A DNA stretch of 9,156 nt from CAJXZP01 sp047610145. GTDB lineage: Bacteria > Bacteroidota > Bacteroidia > Flavobacteriales_G > Salibacteraceae. A model generated the notes under the pieces. It did not search any database. It saw only the letters and a list, made by a program, of their open reading frames with translations, and was not told the DNA's origin. The stretch is from assembly GCA_047610145.1 (NCBI GenBank), contig JBLFZF010000117.1:1-9156 (forward strand). Reading direction: 5' to 3'. This document shows positions 1-8,032 of this stretch, piece after piece. Every line of letters starts with the position of its first letter. The first letter of the stretch is position 1. The position numbers and the translations under genes are program-made.

Positions 1-2331
1 AGCGGCTCCAGTACCCAAACTAAGCATCATATCTAACGCTCCGGTTACCATCGGGTGGTCCCAACTTATGAAACTCACATCTTCTCGACTTAAAGCGCGC
101 TTACGATCAAAGGTGACGGATATTCCAGCATCTGGAATAGAAGGGAAGGCCTCTCTATTGGTTCCTGCGGGATGTAGCAAGTATGTTCGAGGTGCTAAAT
201 CCTCCATTTCAACGCCAAAGTGATGGAATACTTTGGTCATGTAGATCTCTAATTCTAAATCTTGATCAGCTTCTTTTATTTGCGCAATTAACTTTTCAGC
301 GATCAATGGTCTAAACGAATTCATTTCTAGAAGTCGGTCTCTACCATTTGCTAATAATTGCTTCAGCTCTTTTTGGTATTTAGCCGTATCAGAAATTAAA
401 GCATCCAATTTGGCACTAATACCAGAAGTAGAGGCAAACAAAGCAATGTCAACCAAGCGATCACCGAACAGTTGTGCTATTTGATTTCCGCCTTCTATAT
501 TGTCTTCAAAAGCATTTAAGCCTTCATGAAACCACCGAACCAATACTTCTTGCGGACTACCTTTCAAGTACGGTATATGTATGTGAATATCTTTTGATTG
601 ACCTATACGATCTAAACGTCCAATGCGTTGCTCTAATAACTCTGGGTGTACGGGTAAATCAAATAATACCAAGTGATGTGCAAACTGGAAATTTCTTCCT
701 TCGCTACCAATTTCAGAACATAATAATATGCGTGCGCCTTCTTTTTCTGCAAACCATGCCGCATTTCTATCGCGTTGAACAATGGTTAGGTCTTCATGAA
801 ACACGCCCACTTTTGCCGTGCTTTGTTTGTGAAGGGCTTTTTCTAAAGCCAATACCTTTGTTTTGCTTTTACAAATCAATAATACCTTGGCCGGACTCAA
901 TTGCGTTAACAAATCAACTAACCAGGTTACCCGTGGATCTGCTGAAAACCAAAACTGCTGTTTTGTTTCTATACCAGTTTGTAGTTCTTTGTCAACCGCA
1001 TATTCTTTGGTTAAGCGTTCTATCCATTGTTTTGTATTGGATGCAGCCTCCAAAGGAATAAGGTGTGCTTTTCGTTTTGGAAAACCATTCATAGCCGCAC
1101 GCGTATTTCTAAACATCACACGACCAGGACCATGTTGATCCAATAAATCTTCTATTAATTGGTTTTTACCTACGGCTCCTTTTTGTTCTATTTGAGCCAT
1201 TCTATTCTTACCAAATAACGACTCTAACAAGGCGGTTTCTTTTTTCTTTAAGGATTTCCCTAGAGACAAGACCGCTACAATATTGGCAATCTCTTTATGG
1301 TCTTGTGATTCGTTAGTAAATTTTTCGTAATCCGCATATCGTTCCGGGTCGAGTAATCTTAATCGTGCAAAATGACTTTCTACGCCCAACTGCTCTGGAG
1401 TTGCGGTTAGTAACAATAATCCATTAGCTACTTTACTCAACATTTCAACAATAGCATATTCAGGACTTACTTTATCTACCGACCATTCTAAATGGTGGGC
1501 TTCATCTACTACCAACATGTCCCATTGTGCCGAAATGGCTTGTTGGGCGCGGGTAGAGGAGTTGGCTAAAAATGAAGTGCTACAAATAACTAATTGGTCA
1601 TCTAAAAACGGATTTCCATCCGGAGCACTTTCATCTAAGGAGGCAGCTCTTTCTTCATCAAAAATATGGAACCATAAATTAAAACGCCTCAGCATTTCAA
1701 CAAACCATTGATGAATTAAAGAATCGGGAACCACTATTAATATGCGTGATGCACGGCCACTCACTAACAAACGATGCAAGATTAAACCGGCCTCAATTGT
1801 TTTTCCAAGTCCCACTTGATCAGACAATAATACACGTGGTGCGTAACGAGAACTGACTTCATGCGCTACATATAATTGATGCGGAATCAAATCAATACGA
1901 CCACCCACAAACCCATGGATAGGGGATACTCTACGCGTATGATTGAATTCTAGTGTTTTTCTTCTTAAAGCAAATACATCTGGAGTGGTTACATCACCAA
2001 GAATAATACGATCGTCTGGACCATGATTCGCAGAAACTTCCCCCAAATCAGCTTCCGACAAGGTTCCTTTTTTTCCTAAATATAAAAATAATGGTCCCGC
2101 GGTTTCAACGCGTTCAATAACGAATGGGAGTTTATTTGCATCGGCAACCGTATCTCCTGGTTTAAAAATAACTCTTCGCAATGGCGCACTTTCCGAAGCA
2201 TAGAGTCGTTTTTCTCCAGAAGTAGGGAAATTTACGTGTACCCGATTTCTACTCGTTTCTACAATAATACCTACACCCAGTTCAGGTTCACCCTTACTGA
2301 TCCATCTTTGATTTGGATAGAAATCCTCCAT
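1..2331 (-). CDS. rapA: RNA polymerase-associated ATPase RapA (HepA), 3' end outside window
   Basis: RapA is a Swi2/Snf2-family ATPase that binds RNA polymerase and recycles it from stalled post-termination complexes. The minus strand reads 777 codons from ATG at 2331 to the window edge without a stop; the E. coli protein has 968 residues, so about 190 are missing here. The N-terminal Tudor-like part begins MEDFYPNQRWIS, matching the QRWIS start of E. coli RapA, which supports this ATG; a TAA lies upstream in frame. Helicase motifs are in order: motif I DQVGLGKTIEAG (residues 171-182, Lys177), motif II DEAHH (276-280), motif III TATPEQLG (309-316), motif V GSEGRNFQF (542-550) and motif VI QRIGRLDRIG (568-577). 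Long blocks match RapA rather than other Snf2 proteins, for example HFARLRLLDP and GFPKR. The gene diverges from the plus-strand secreted genes and has no obvious functional tie to them. The identification is near certain. Confidence 0.96.
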   Translation of the reverse strand, partial: MEDFYPNQRWISKGEPELGVGIIVETSRNRVHVNFPTSGEKRLYASESAPLRRVIFKPGDTVADANKLPFVIERVETAGPLFLYLGKKGTLSEADLGEVSANHGPDDRIILGDVTTPDVFALRRKTLEFNHTRRVSPIHGFVGGRIDLIPHQLYVAHEVSSRYAPRVLLSDQVGLGKTIEAGLILHRLLVSGRASRILIVVPDSLIHQWFVEMLRRFNLWFHIFDEERAASLDESAPDGNPFLDDQLVICSTSFLANSSTRAQQAISAQWDMLVVDEAHHLEWSVDKVSPEYAIVEMLSKVANGLLLLTATPEQLGVESHFARLRLLDPERYADYEKFTNESQDHKEIANIVAVLSLGKSLKKKETALLESLFGKNRMAQIEQKGAVGKNQLIEDLLDQHGPGRVMFRNTRAAMNGFPKRKAHLIPLEAASNTKQWIERLTKEYAVDKELQTGIETKQQFWFSADPRVTWLVDLLTQLSPAKVLLICKSKTKVLALEKALHKQSTAKVGVFHEDLTIVQRDRNAAWFAEKEGARILLCSEIGSEGRNFQFAHHLVLFDLPVHPELLEQRIGRLDRIGQSKDIHIHIPYLKGSPQEVLVRWFHEGLNAFEDNIEGGNQIAQLFGDRLVDIALFASTSGISAKLDALISDTAKYQKELKQLLANGRDRLLEMNSFRPLIAEKLIAQIKEADQDLELEIYMTKVFHHFGVEMEDLAPRTYLLHPAGTNREAFPSIPDAGISVTFDRKRALSREDVSFISWDHPMVTGALDMMLSLGTGAA

Positions 2332-2473
2332 ATTATCTGCTATTTTACTTTCCGCTATTAACTCCAAAAAAGGGGTCTTTTAAAAAAGCGGAAAGGTCTT
2401 CCATTTTAGCGGTATCACCAAGAGCTGTGGTTTTTTTTTCTTATTTGATACGCTTGAAAAGGGGAATGGTTAA
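2332..2473. other. rapA leader region, no firm gene
   Basis: This is the divergent gap upstream of rapA. On the minus strand a short ATG-initiated frame (2404 to 2345, 19 codons plus TAA) ends 13 bases before the rapA start; its in-frame open stretch reaches back only to about 2440. A run of nine T (2431-2439, plus strand) sits upstream of it. I found no good match to the Bacteroidota promoter form TTG-N17-23-TAnnTTTG on the minus strand and no Shine-Dalgarno site before rapA, which is usual for the phylum. Confidence 0.5.
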
Positions 2474-2638
2474 ATACCAGAATTTTCAAAATATAATAGC
2501 GCAACAGCAACGTTTTACCAATCCACATCTCCAAATCAAACAACCACTATAAACAGGGCTAAAATGGCTAGCGGAATTTATGTGGTTACTTTGAAAAATG
2601 AACAAGGTGTGAAGGTGGAGAAAGTAGTGAAGCGATAG
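2474..2638 (+). pseudogene. relic of a T9SS cargo gene (C-terminal sorting domain only)
   Basis: This frame, open after a TAA at 2471-2473 and lacking any plausible start, ends in KMASGIYVVTLKNEQG and then KVEKVVKR-stop. That is nearly the same as the end of the neighbouring 871-residue secreted protein (NMATGMYVVTLKNELG, KIEKVVKR). The similarity runs back through a YQS...NQTT segment at about 2516-2545 and then fades. The YPNP start of the sorting domain is gone, so only about the last 50 residues survive. I read it as the tail of a deleted type A T9SS cargo protein. DNA similarity to the neighbour continues past the stop codon into the terminator hairpin, so this is an ancient duplicate and not merely a shared domain. 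It is not expected to make a product. Confidence 0.85.
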
Positions 2639-2664
2639 TTTCAAATTGAATTATTAAAAATGGG

Positions 2665-2692
2665 GGAAGCGAGTTCGTTTCCGTCTTTCTTT
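2665..2692 (+). terminator. terminator hairpin of the relic cargo gene
   Basis: The stem GGAAGCG / CGTTTCC (seven pairs, one G-T) closes an AGTT loop and is followed by a T-rich run broken by C and G (2684-2692). It is the counterpart of the stronger hairpin at 5420-5451, with the same loop and inner stem. It now lies 91 bases before the next gene start and probably no longer has a transcript of its own to end. Because its T-run is interrupted, it may work poorly. Confidence 0.6.
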
Positions 2693-2782
2693 GTTAATTA
2701 TTTGAATGTCATGTATTGTGAATAAACAGTATTTATCTTTTTCTGAAAAAAAAACGCCTATATTTATAGACTAAAAAAAAAA

Positions 2783-5398
2783 ATGAAAAATCTTTACTTA
2801 CTAGCTCTCACATTATTCCTTTTTAACTCAAACTTTTACGCTCAAAACGGATTAAGCTTTGATGGAACGAATGATCAAGTAGATTGTGGGAACAACACTT
2901 CTGTTCAAATTACCGGAACCGCAATAACATTGGAAGCGTGGATATACCCCACATCTTGGCAAACTAATATTTGGCAAGGAAACATCATCAATAAAGAATC
3001 ATTAGCTGGAGGTGGATATATGTTGAGATGTGGTGCGGGTGGAAAGCTAAATTTCAATATAGGAAGTGGACCTGGCTGGAATGAGATTTCTTCCGCTACA
3101 AATATATTAACGCTCAATACATGGCAACATGTGGCTGGAACATATGATGGTTCCTATATGAGGATCTACCTCAATGGAGTACTCGTTGATTCATTGGTGA
3201 AAAATATTTCTATGGCCAGTTCCACTAGTAATTTAGGTATTGGTTATGCGCCAATTTATGCTGGAAGTAGAAATTTTCCAGGAAAAATTGATGAAGTAAG
3301 AATATGGAGCATTACTAGAAGTGAGTCCGAAATAGCTGCAAACATGAATACTGAACTGTGTTCTATCCCATCTAGTGTTAAAGCATACTATACATTTAAC
3401 CAAGGAGTTGCAAGCGGAACGAATACCACAATAACCACATTAACAGATTTGTCTGGGTATGGAAATACGGGAACTCTTACAAACTTAGCATTAACCGGAA
3501 CTTCTTCAAATTGGGTGACGGGTAAGACATTTACTCCGTGTTATCCGGTGTGTTATGGTCCAACTCAAACGCTTGTAGAATGTGATGGTTATTCCATAAC
3601 AGTGGGTAGCAATACCTATACTACCACAGGAGTATATACAGATACTTTGGTAGGCGTTGGGTGTGATTCAATAGTGGTTACTGATCTTACGGTTAATCTA
3701 AACCCTTTGTTTACACAAACTCTAGTAGAGTGTACCGGTTATTCAATTACAGTAGGAACGAATACGTATTCTACTACTGGTGTTTATGTGGATACTTTAG
3801 TAGCTTCGTCATCGTTAGGGTGCGATTCTATTGTGACTACAAATCTTACGGTAGGGAGTTACAAAACCTCAAATCAAACTTTTAGTGAGTGTATTGGGTT
3901 TACTGTCTCGTTCGGAACGAATACCTATTCTACAACAGGGATGTATCACGATACTTTAATTGGCATGGCTACTGGAGGGTGTGATTCTATTGTAAATACG
4001 GATTTAACTATTCTAAGTCATTCATCTGCTACAGATGTTATTGTGGCTTGTGATACCTATACTTGGATGGATGGAAATACATATACAGCAAGTAATATGA
4101 TTGCTAAAGACACTATTTTAAATGCAGCAGGTTGTGATTCCATTGTTACTTTGAATCTAACCATTAACTTCAGTACAGCCAGTGTAGATGTGCATGCAGC
4201 TTGTGATAGTTATACTTGGATTAATGGATCCGTATATACGGCTAGTAACTCCATAGCTACGCATACTTTAGTAAACGCGGCAGGTTGTGATTCGGTGGTG
4301 ACTTTGAATTTAACCATTACCAATAGCACCACAAGTACAGATGTTCATTCGGCTTGTACTAGTTATACTTGGATTGATGGGGTAACCTACACCTCAAGTA
4401 ATACCACCGCTAAAGATACGTTGGTAAACGCAGTAGGTTGTGATTCTGTTGTTACGTTAAATCTAACGATAAACTCCACTTATGTAACTACTGATGTGCA
4501 AACGGTTTGTGATAGTTTAATCTGGGCAGATGGAAATACATACTACTCTAATAACAACACGGCAACGTACATGACTCAAAGTGTATCGGGGTGTGATTCA
4601 ATCGCTTCTCTAGACTTAACTATAATAAATAGTACGGTATTTACGGATGTTATTCAAGCTTGTGCTGATTATACGTGGATAAACGGAGTCATCTATACTT
4701 CAAGTAATAATACGGCTACCGATACTTTGGTGAGTGTTAATGGGTGTGATTCTATTGTTTTATTGGACTTAACTATTAATAACGCTACCTCAGGTGCGGA
4801 TATACAAACGGCTTGTGATAGTTTGGTATGGATTGATGGTATTACCTATTATTCAAATAATTCAAATGCGACCTTTACCATAGTTAATGCGGGTGGGTGT
4901 GATTCTGTAGTGCGTTTATTCTTAACTATTCAGCCTATTGATGTGACTACGTCATCAAATTGGTCTTCCATATCTGCTAATGCCGTTGGTATGACCTATC
5001 AATGGATGGATTGTAGTGCTAATAGTTTGATAGCTGGGGCGACAAATATTACGTATACAGCCACCGTAAATGGTTCTTATGCGGTCATTATCTCTAATAG
5101 TACTGGATGTGTGGATACTTCCAATTGTGTGAATTTAACGAATGTGGGTATTAACGAAGCTGAATTAATAGGGATATCTGTATATCCTAACCCAACGAAT
5201 GATGTTTTAAACATCGATAAAGGAACTAATGCATCTTTAGAAATAACAATCACCAATAGCACAGGAGCAGTGGTTTACCAATCCAACACCCAAAACCAAA
5301 CGACCACCATTAACATGAGTAACATGGCTACTGGAATGTATGTGGTTACATTGAAAAATGAACTGGGTAAGAAGATAGAAAAAGTAGTAAAGAGATAG
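2783..5398 (+). CDS. secreted LamG-domain protein with nine Cys-pair repeats and T9SS sorting tail
   Basis: This is a predicted cell-surface or secreted protein of 871 residues, probably adhesive or glycan-binding; no catalytic motif is visible. A Sec signal peptide covers residues 1-20 (cut after NFYA). A LamG/concanavalin-A-like domain follows at about 22-205, shown by ITLEAWIYPTSW, NTWQHVAGTYDG, RIYLNGVLVDS and GKIDEVRIW. Residues 261-722 hold nine repeats of about 50 residues, each with a pair of cysteines and a GCDS motif. Residues 723-790 form a terminal beta-sandwich module (TYQWMDC, NGSYAVII, GCVDTSNC). The last part is a type A sorting domain beginning SVYPNP (799-804) and ending KKIEKVVKR, which directs T9SS export. 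The ATG at 2783 follows ten A residues and has no Shine-Dalgarno site, and the signal peptide starts right there, which fixes the start. A strong terminator lies 21 bases after the stop, so it is likely monocistronic. LamG and sorting tail are clear; binding to sugars or surfaces is inferred. Confidence 0.93.
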   Translation: MKNLYLLALTLFLFNSNFYAQNGLSFDGTNDQVDCGNNTSVQITGTAITLEAWIYPTSWQTNIWQGNIINKESLAGGGYMLRCGAGGKLNFNIGSGPGWNEISSATNILTLNTWQHVAGTYDGSYMRIYLNGVLVDSLVKNISMASSTSNLGIGYAPIYAGSRNFPGKIDEVRIWSITRSESEIAANMNTELCSIPSSVKAYYTFNQGVASGTNTTITTLTDLSGYGNTGTLTNLALTGTSSNWVTGKTFTPCYPVCYGPTQTLVECDGYSITVGSNTYTTTGVYTDTLVGVGCDSIVVTDLTVNLNPLFTQTLVECTGYSITVGTNTYSTTGVYVDTLVASSSLGCDSIVTTNLTVGSYKTSNQTFSECIGFTVSFGTNTYSTTGMYHDTLIGMATGGCDSIVNTDLTILSHSSATDVIVACDTYTWMDGNTYTASNMIAKDTILNAAGCDSIVTLNLTINFSTASVDVHAACDSYTWINGSVYTASNSIATHTLVNAAGCDSVVTLNLTITNSTTSTDVHSACTSYTWIDGVTYTSSNTTAKDTLVNAVGCDSVVTLNLTINSTYVTTDVQTVCDSLIWADGNTYYSNNNTATYMTQSVSGCDSIASLDLTIINSTVFTDVIQACADYTWINGVIYTSSNNTATDTLVSVNGCDSIVLLDLTINNATSGADIQTACDSLVWIDGITYYSNNSNATFTIVNAGGCDSVVRLFLTIQPIDVTTSSNWSSISANAVGMTYQWMDCSANSLIAGATNITYTATVNGSYAVIISNSTGCVDTSNCVNLTNVGINEAELIGISVYPNPTNDVLNIDKGTNASLEITITNSTGAVVYQSNTQNQTTTINMSNMATGMYVVTLKNELGKKIEKVVKR
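3563..4930 (+). repeat. nine tandem Cys-pair coding repeats
   Basis: Nine in-frame repeats lie within the secreted LamG protein. Units 1-3 (class A, from about 3563) carry C-x-GYSITVG-x-NTY-x-TTGVY and vary from 50 to 53 residues. Units 4-9 (class B, from 4031) carry C-x3-YTW-x-DG-x-TYT-x-SN and are spaced at exactly 51 codons (153 bases): the first cysteines fall at residues 423, 474, 525, 576, 627 and 678. In class B the second cysteine, inside GCDS, always follows 28 residues later, so a disulfide within each unit is likely. Similar Cys/GCDS repeats are common in large Bacteroidota surface proteins; their fold here is not proven. Confidence 0.9.
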
Positions 5399-5419
5399 GT
5401 TTAATTGAATTATTGAAAA

Positions 5420-5451
5420 GGGTGGAAGCGAGTTCGTTTCTGCCCTTTTTT
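5420..5451 (+). terminator. strong rho-independent terminator
   Basis: An 11-pair stem (5420-5430 with 5435-5445, GGGTGGAAGCG against CGTTTCTGCCC, including three G-T pairs) closes an AGTT loop and is followed directly by six T (5446-5451). It begins 21 bases after the stop of the LamG repeat gene and should end its transcript. The inner stem and loop recur at 2665-2682. Confidence 0.9.
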
Positions 5452-5706
5452 ATTTCGGTTGTGTTCAACTGGCTCATGCTTCGTGAGGTCAATTGAAAGT
5501 ATGAGGAGGTTGAATAGGTTCGAGATGTAGGCTACTAATAATTAATTAAATTTGAATGATTATTCTATTTCCGTAACCTAGGAGAATGACATTTCGAAAT
5601 TATCGGGCGCAAGTCTAGCTATTGTAAAAAATGATGTCGTTATTGTAGGTTGTGAGCACGATGACAAATAACTAGTATTACACTTAGATAGGCCATAGAT
5701 ATATTC
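5452..5706. other. intergenic region with a hairpin and a possible coding relic
   Basis: No gene is supported here. After the terminator, an imperfect inverted repeat spans 5464-5497: an inner six-pair stem CTCATG/CGTGAG on a CTT loop, extended outward by TTCAA/TTGAA with one mismatch and one bulge. It lacks a T-run, so it is not a second typical terminator. At 5582-5671 a plus-strand frame of 29 codons contains KLSGASLAIVKND, which looks like part of a protein but has no start. The rest is A/T-rich with no recognised content, and no clear promoter for the next gene was found. Confidence 0.5.
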
Positions 5707-7938
5707 ATGAAGTATTTTGCATTAATTCTACAATTTTTTATTCTCCAAAACTCTTGGAGTCAAGTAAACCCTTGTTTAGAATCTCAATCCTTTAAAATTG
5801 TGGTATTAGGTTCTTCTACTGCGGCTGGAACAGGAGTTTCGACCTCAGATAGCGCTTGGGTAAATCGATATAGAGAATATGTAACAGGAATAAACGGAGA
5901 CAACGAAGTAATTAATTTGGCAGTAGGAGGGTTCAGCACTTATAAAATCATGCCATCTGCCTTTGTGCCACCAGTAAACCGTCCTTTGTCGGATACCAAT
6001 AAAAACATCACTAAAGCTCTTAGCCTTAACCCAGATGCGATAATTGTAAATCTTCCATCCAATGATATAAGCTCTGGATACTCGGTAATGGAGCAATTGT
6101 ATAATTTGGATTCGGTATTTTCCTTGTCTAATCAAAACAATATTCCGATTTGGATTTGTACCACGCAGCCTAAAAATCACTTGTCATCAGCTACACGACA
6201 ACTACAAGAGGATTTGAAGGACTCTATTAATTTAAAATATGGCGTATTTACAATAGACTTTTGGACCACAATTGCGCTACCGGATAATAGCATTAACCCA
6301 ACGTATAATGCAGATGGCACTCATTTAAATGATGCAGGACACCATGTTTTGGTAGATCGTGTAATGAATACTAATATTCTAAATCAACTTTATTCTTCTA
6401 TTTCATATACAGATTACTGGGCCCGTGAAATTAGTACGGAGATGTCAAGTTTATGTGGTGATTCAACTAATATTTTCAAGGTAGTTGTTGCTAATATTGG
6501 GGACTCAAACTCTTTGCCAACCATGGTTTATTTTAAGCTAGAGAATATGACCTCTGGATTTTTGGTATTAGATTCTTTACAAATTCAAAATGGTATTCAA
6601 GCTTGTGTTTATGATACTGTTTCTTTTGTGGGGAGCACGTACAGTGCTGGAAATTATAAAGTTTCGGGAATAGTTAAAAATGCAAGCGATACGGTATTTG
6701 GTAACGATACAGCATTTTTAGTTTTTCATTCTTTGGGTCATCCAATTTCAAATATTTCAAATGATACGTTATGTTCGGCTGGTTCTGGAGATTTAGTTGC
6801 TCAAGTAGAACCGGGGGATACTACCTTTTGGTATCAAAACAATACGGATTCAAATTCCATAGCTTCGGGAAACTATTTTCAAACACCAAGCTTGGGATAT
6901 ACCAATTCGTGGTATGCCGAAACAATAAGAGGGGATTTATATCACTCGAACTCCCTTCTAGCAAACAAAAATTCCAGTATTGACTTTAACGGGGTTATGT
7001 TTGATTTAGTTGGAAATGAAGATATAATAATGGATAGTTTTGATGTGAAAATTGCAAGCGTAGGTTTACAAATAGTTGAAGTTTATTATAAAACGGGTAG
7101 TTACCTTGGCTATGAGCTAGATGCAACAGCATGGACGTTTTTAGGTTTTGAAACGGTAGATGTTTTAAATATCGATGAATTTACCCGTGTTAAATTGGGA
7201 AACCTTCCTTTAAATAATGGAGATACCATGGGGGTGTATATTCAAATGGCAAATCCTTCATCCAATTTGTCTTATCAATGGGTATCCGCTCCAATTACTC
7301 GGTCTAATAATGAGTTAAGTATCCTTACCGGAAGTGGGATAAGTCACAACCATACAAATTATTATTACCCAAGAGATTGGAATGGAAAAGTGTATTACCA
7401 TTTTGGAAGTCGACCAAATGGGGAGTGCAAAACTGAACGAACCAAAGCAACAACTTTTATTAGCCAAACCAATTTCAGCATTGGGAATGATACCATAATT
7501 GACATTTTTGATTCTATTACTTTCAACGGCCCTTCCGGAGCATTGTCGTACTGGTGGTTTGATGGATCAACTAATCAGAGTCTTACTTTGCAGTCTGCGA
7601 ATTTAGGTTTAGGTATACATTATGTGACTTTAGAAATTGAAGATTCCTTAAAATGTCACTTTACAGAAGAGACCGTTTTAGGAATAGCTGATTTGGTCTC
7701 TGTGCAAGAGTCAAATAATTATGAGATTAAAATATTTCCAAACCCGGTACAAAATCGCCTATGGATAGATGCTGTAAATGTAGAAAGTATTAAGCTGTTC
7801 TCAACGGAAGGTAAGATGGTGTTAGAAAATTTAAATACCTCAAATACCATTGATGTATCACGTTTAATTCCGGGTATTTATATCTTGAATTTACGCGTAA
7901 ATGGTAAGGACTATGTATCCAAAATAATAAAGCAGTAA
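5707..7938 (+). CDS. secreted SGNH-type hydrolase with T9SS sorting tail
   Basis: This is a predicted extracellular ester hydrolase of 743 residues, substrate unknown. A signal peptide occupies residues 1-19 (cut near SWSQ). The catalytic domain, about 28-230, shows the SGNH blocks: block I VLGSSTAAG (nucleophile Ser37), block II NLAVGGFST (Gly75), block III NLPSND (Asn119) and block V DGTHLNDAGH (Asp203, His206). Block III has Pro where GxND has Gly. Accessory beta-sandwich modules follow: a possible CARDB-like one at about 250-340, an Ig-like one at 356-408 (TTFWYQNNTDSNSIASG), a longer beta-rich module at about 420-570 ending YYYPRDWNGKVYYHFG, and a PKD/Ig-like one at 587-660. A type A T9SS sorting domain closes it (IKIFPNP at 674-680, PGIYILNL at 722-729). 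The ATG at 5707 immediately begins the signal peptide. Wide gaps on both sides suggest it is transcribed alone. The hydrolase fold and T9SS routing are well supported; whether it removes acetyl groups from glycans or acts on lipids cannot be told. Confidence 0.9.
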   Translation: MKYFALILQFFILQNSWSQVNPCLESQSFKIVVLGSSTAAGTGVSTSDSAWVNRYREYVTGINGDNEVINLAVGGFSTYKIMPSAFVPPVNRPLSDTNKNITKALSLNPDAIIVNLPSNDISSGYSVMEQLYNLDSVFSLSNQNNIPIWICTTQPKNHLSSATRQLQEDLKDSINLKYGVFTIDFWTTIALPDNSINPTYNADGTHLNDAGHHVLVDRVMNTNILNQLYSSISYTDYWAREISTEMSSLCGDSTNIFKVVVANIGDSNSLPTMVYFKLENMTSGFLVLDSLQIQNGIQACVYDTVSFVGSTYSAGNYKVSGIVKNASDTVFGNDTAFLVFHSLGHPISNISNDTLCSAGSGDLVAQVEPGDTTFWYQNNTDSNSIASGNYFQTPSLGYTNSWYAETIRGDLYHSNSLLANKNSSIDFNGVMFDLVGNEDIIMDSFDVKIASVGLQIVEVYYKTGSYLGYELDATAWTFLGFETVDVLNIDEFTRVKLGNLPLNNGDTMGVYIQMANPSSNLSYQWVSAPITRSNNELSILTGSGISHNHTNYYYPRDWNGKVYYHFGSRPNGECKTERTKATTFISQTNFSIGNDTIIDIFDSITFNGPSGALSYWWFDGSTNQSLTLQSANLGLGIHYVTLEIEDSLKCHFTEETVLGIADLVSVQESNNYEIKIFPNPVQNRLWIDAVNVESIKLFSTEGKMVLENLNTSNTIDVSRLIPGIYILNLRVNGKDYVSKIIKQ

Positions 7939-8032
7939 TATGTTTTTAACGAGGGAATACAGAATTCATCATGCTAATGGATAACGTCAGTTCATCAGGG
8001 TTTATTTAATTCTTATTACGATTACAGTAAGA

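Noticed and set aside
474..1138. Plus-strand open frames inside the left part
   Set aside because: They lie antisense to rapA, whose protein is recognisable residue by residue across the same bases; their own translations are rich in Leu and Cys and match nothing known to me.
2489..2512. Possible minus-strand promoter for rapA (TATATTTTG)
   Set aside because: The element has one extra T compared with TAnnTTTG, the nearest TTG is not at fitting distance, and it lies within the T9SS relic.
2313..2552. Plus-strand frame of 79 codons across the rapA start
   Set aside because: It starts inside rapA and overlaps the T9SS relic in a different frame; only the other frame shows a recognisable protein tail.
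3563..4930. CRISPR-like periodic repeats
   Set aside because: The period is 150-159 bases, units are diverged, and the repeats are in frame within one long protein with no short identical repeats or unique spacers.
5845..6180. Minus-strand frame of 111 codons
   Set aside because: It is antisense to the SGNH catalytic domain, whose motifs are intact on the plus strand.
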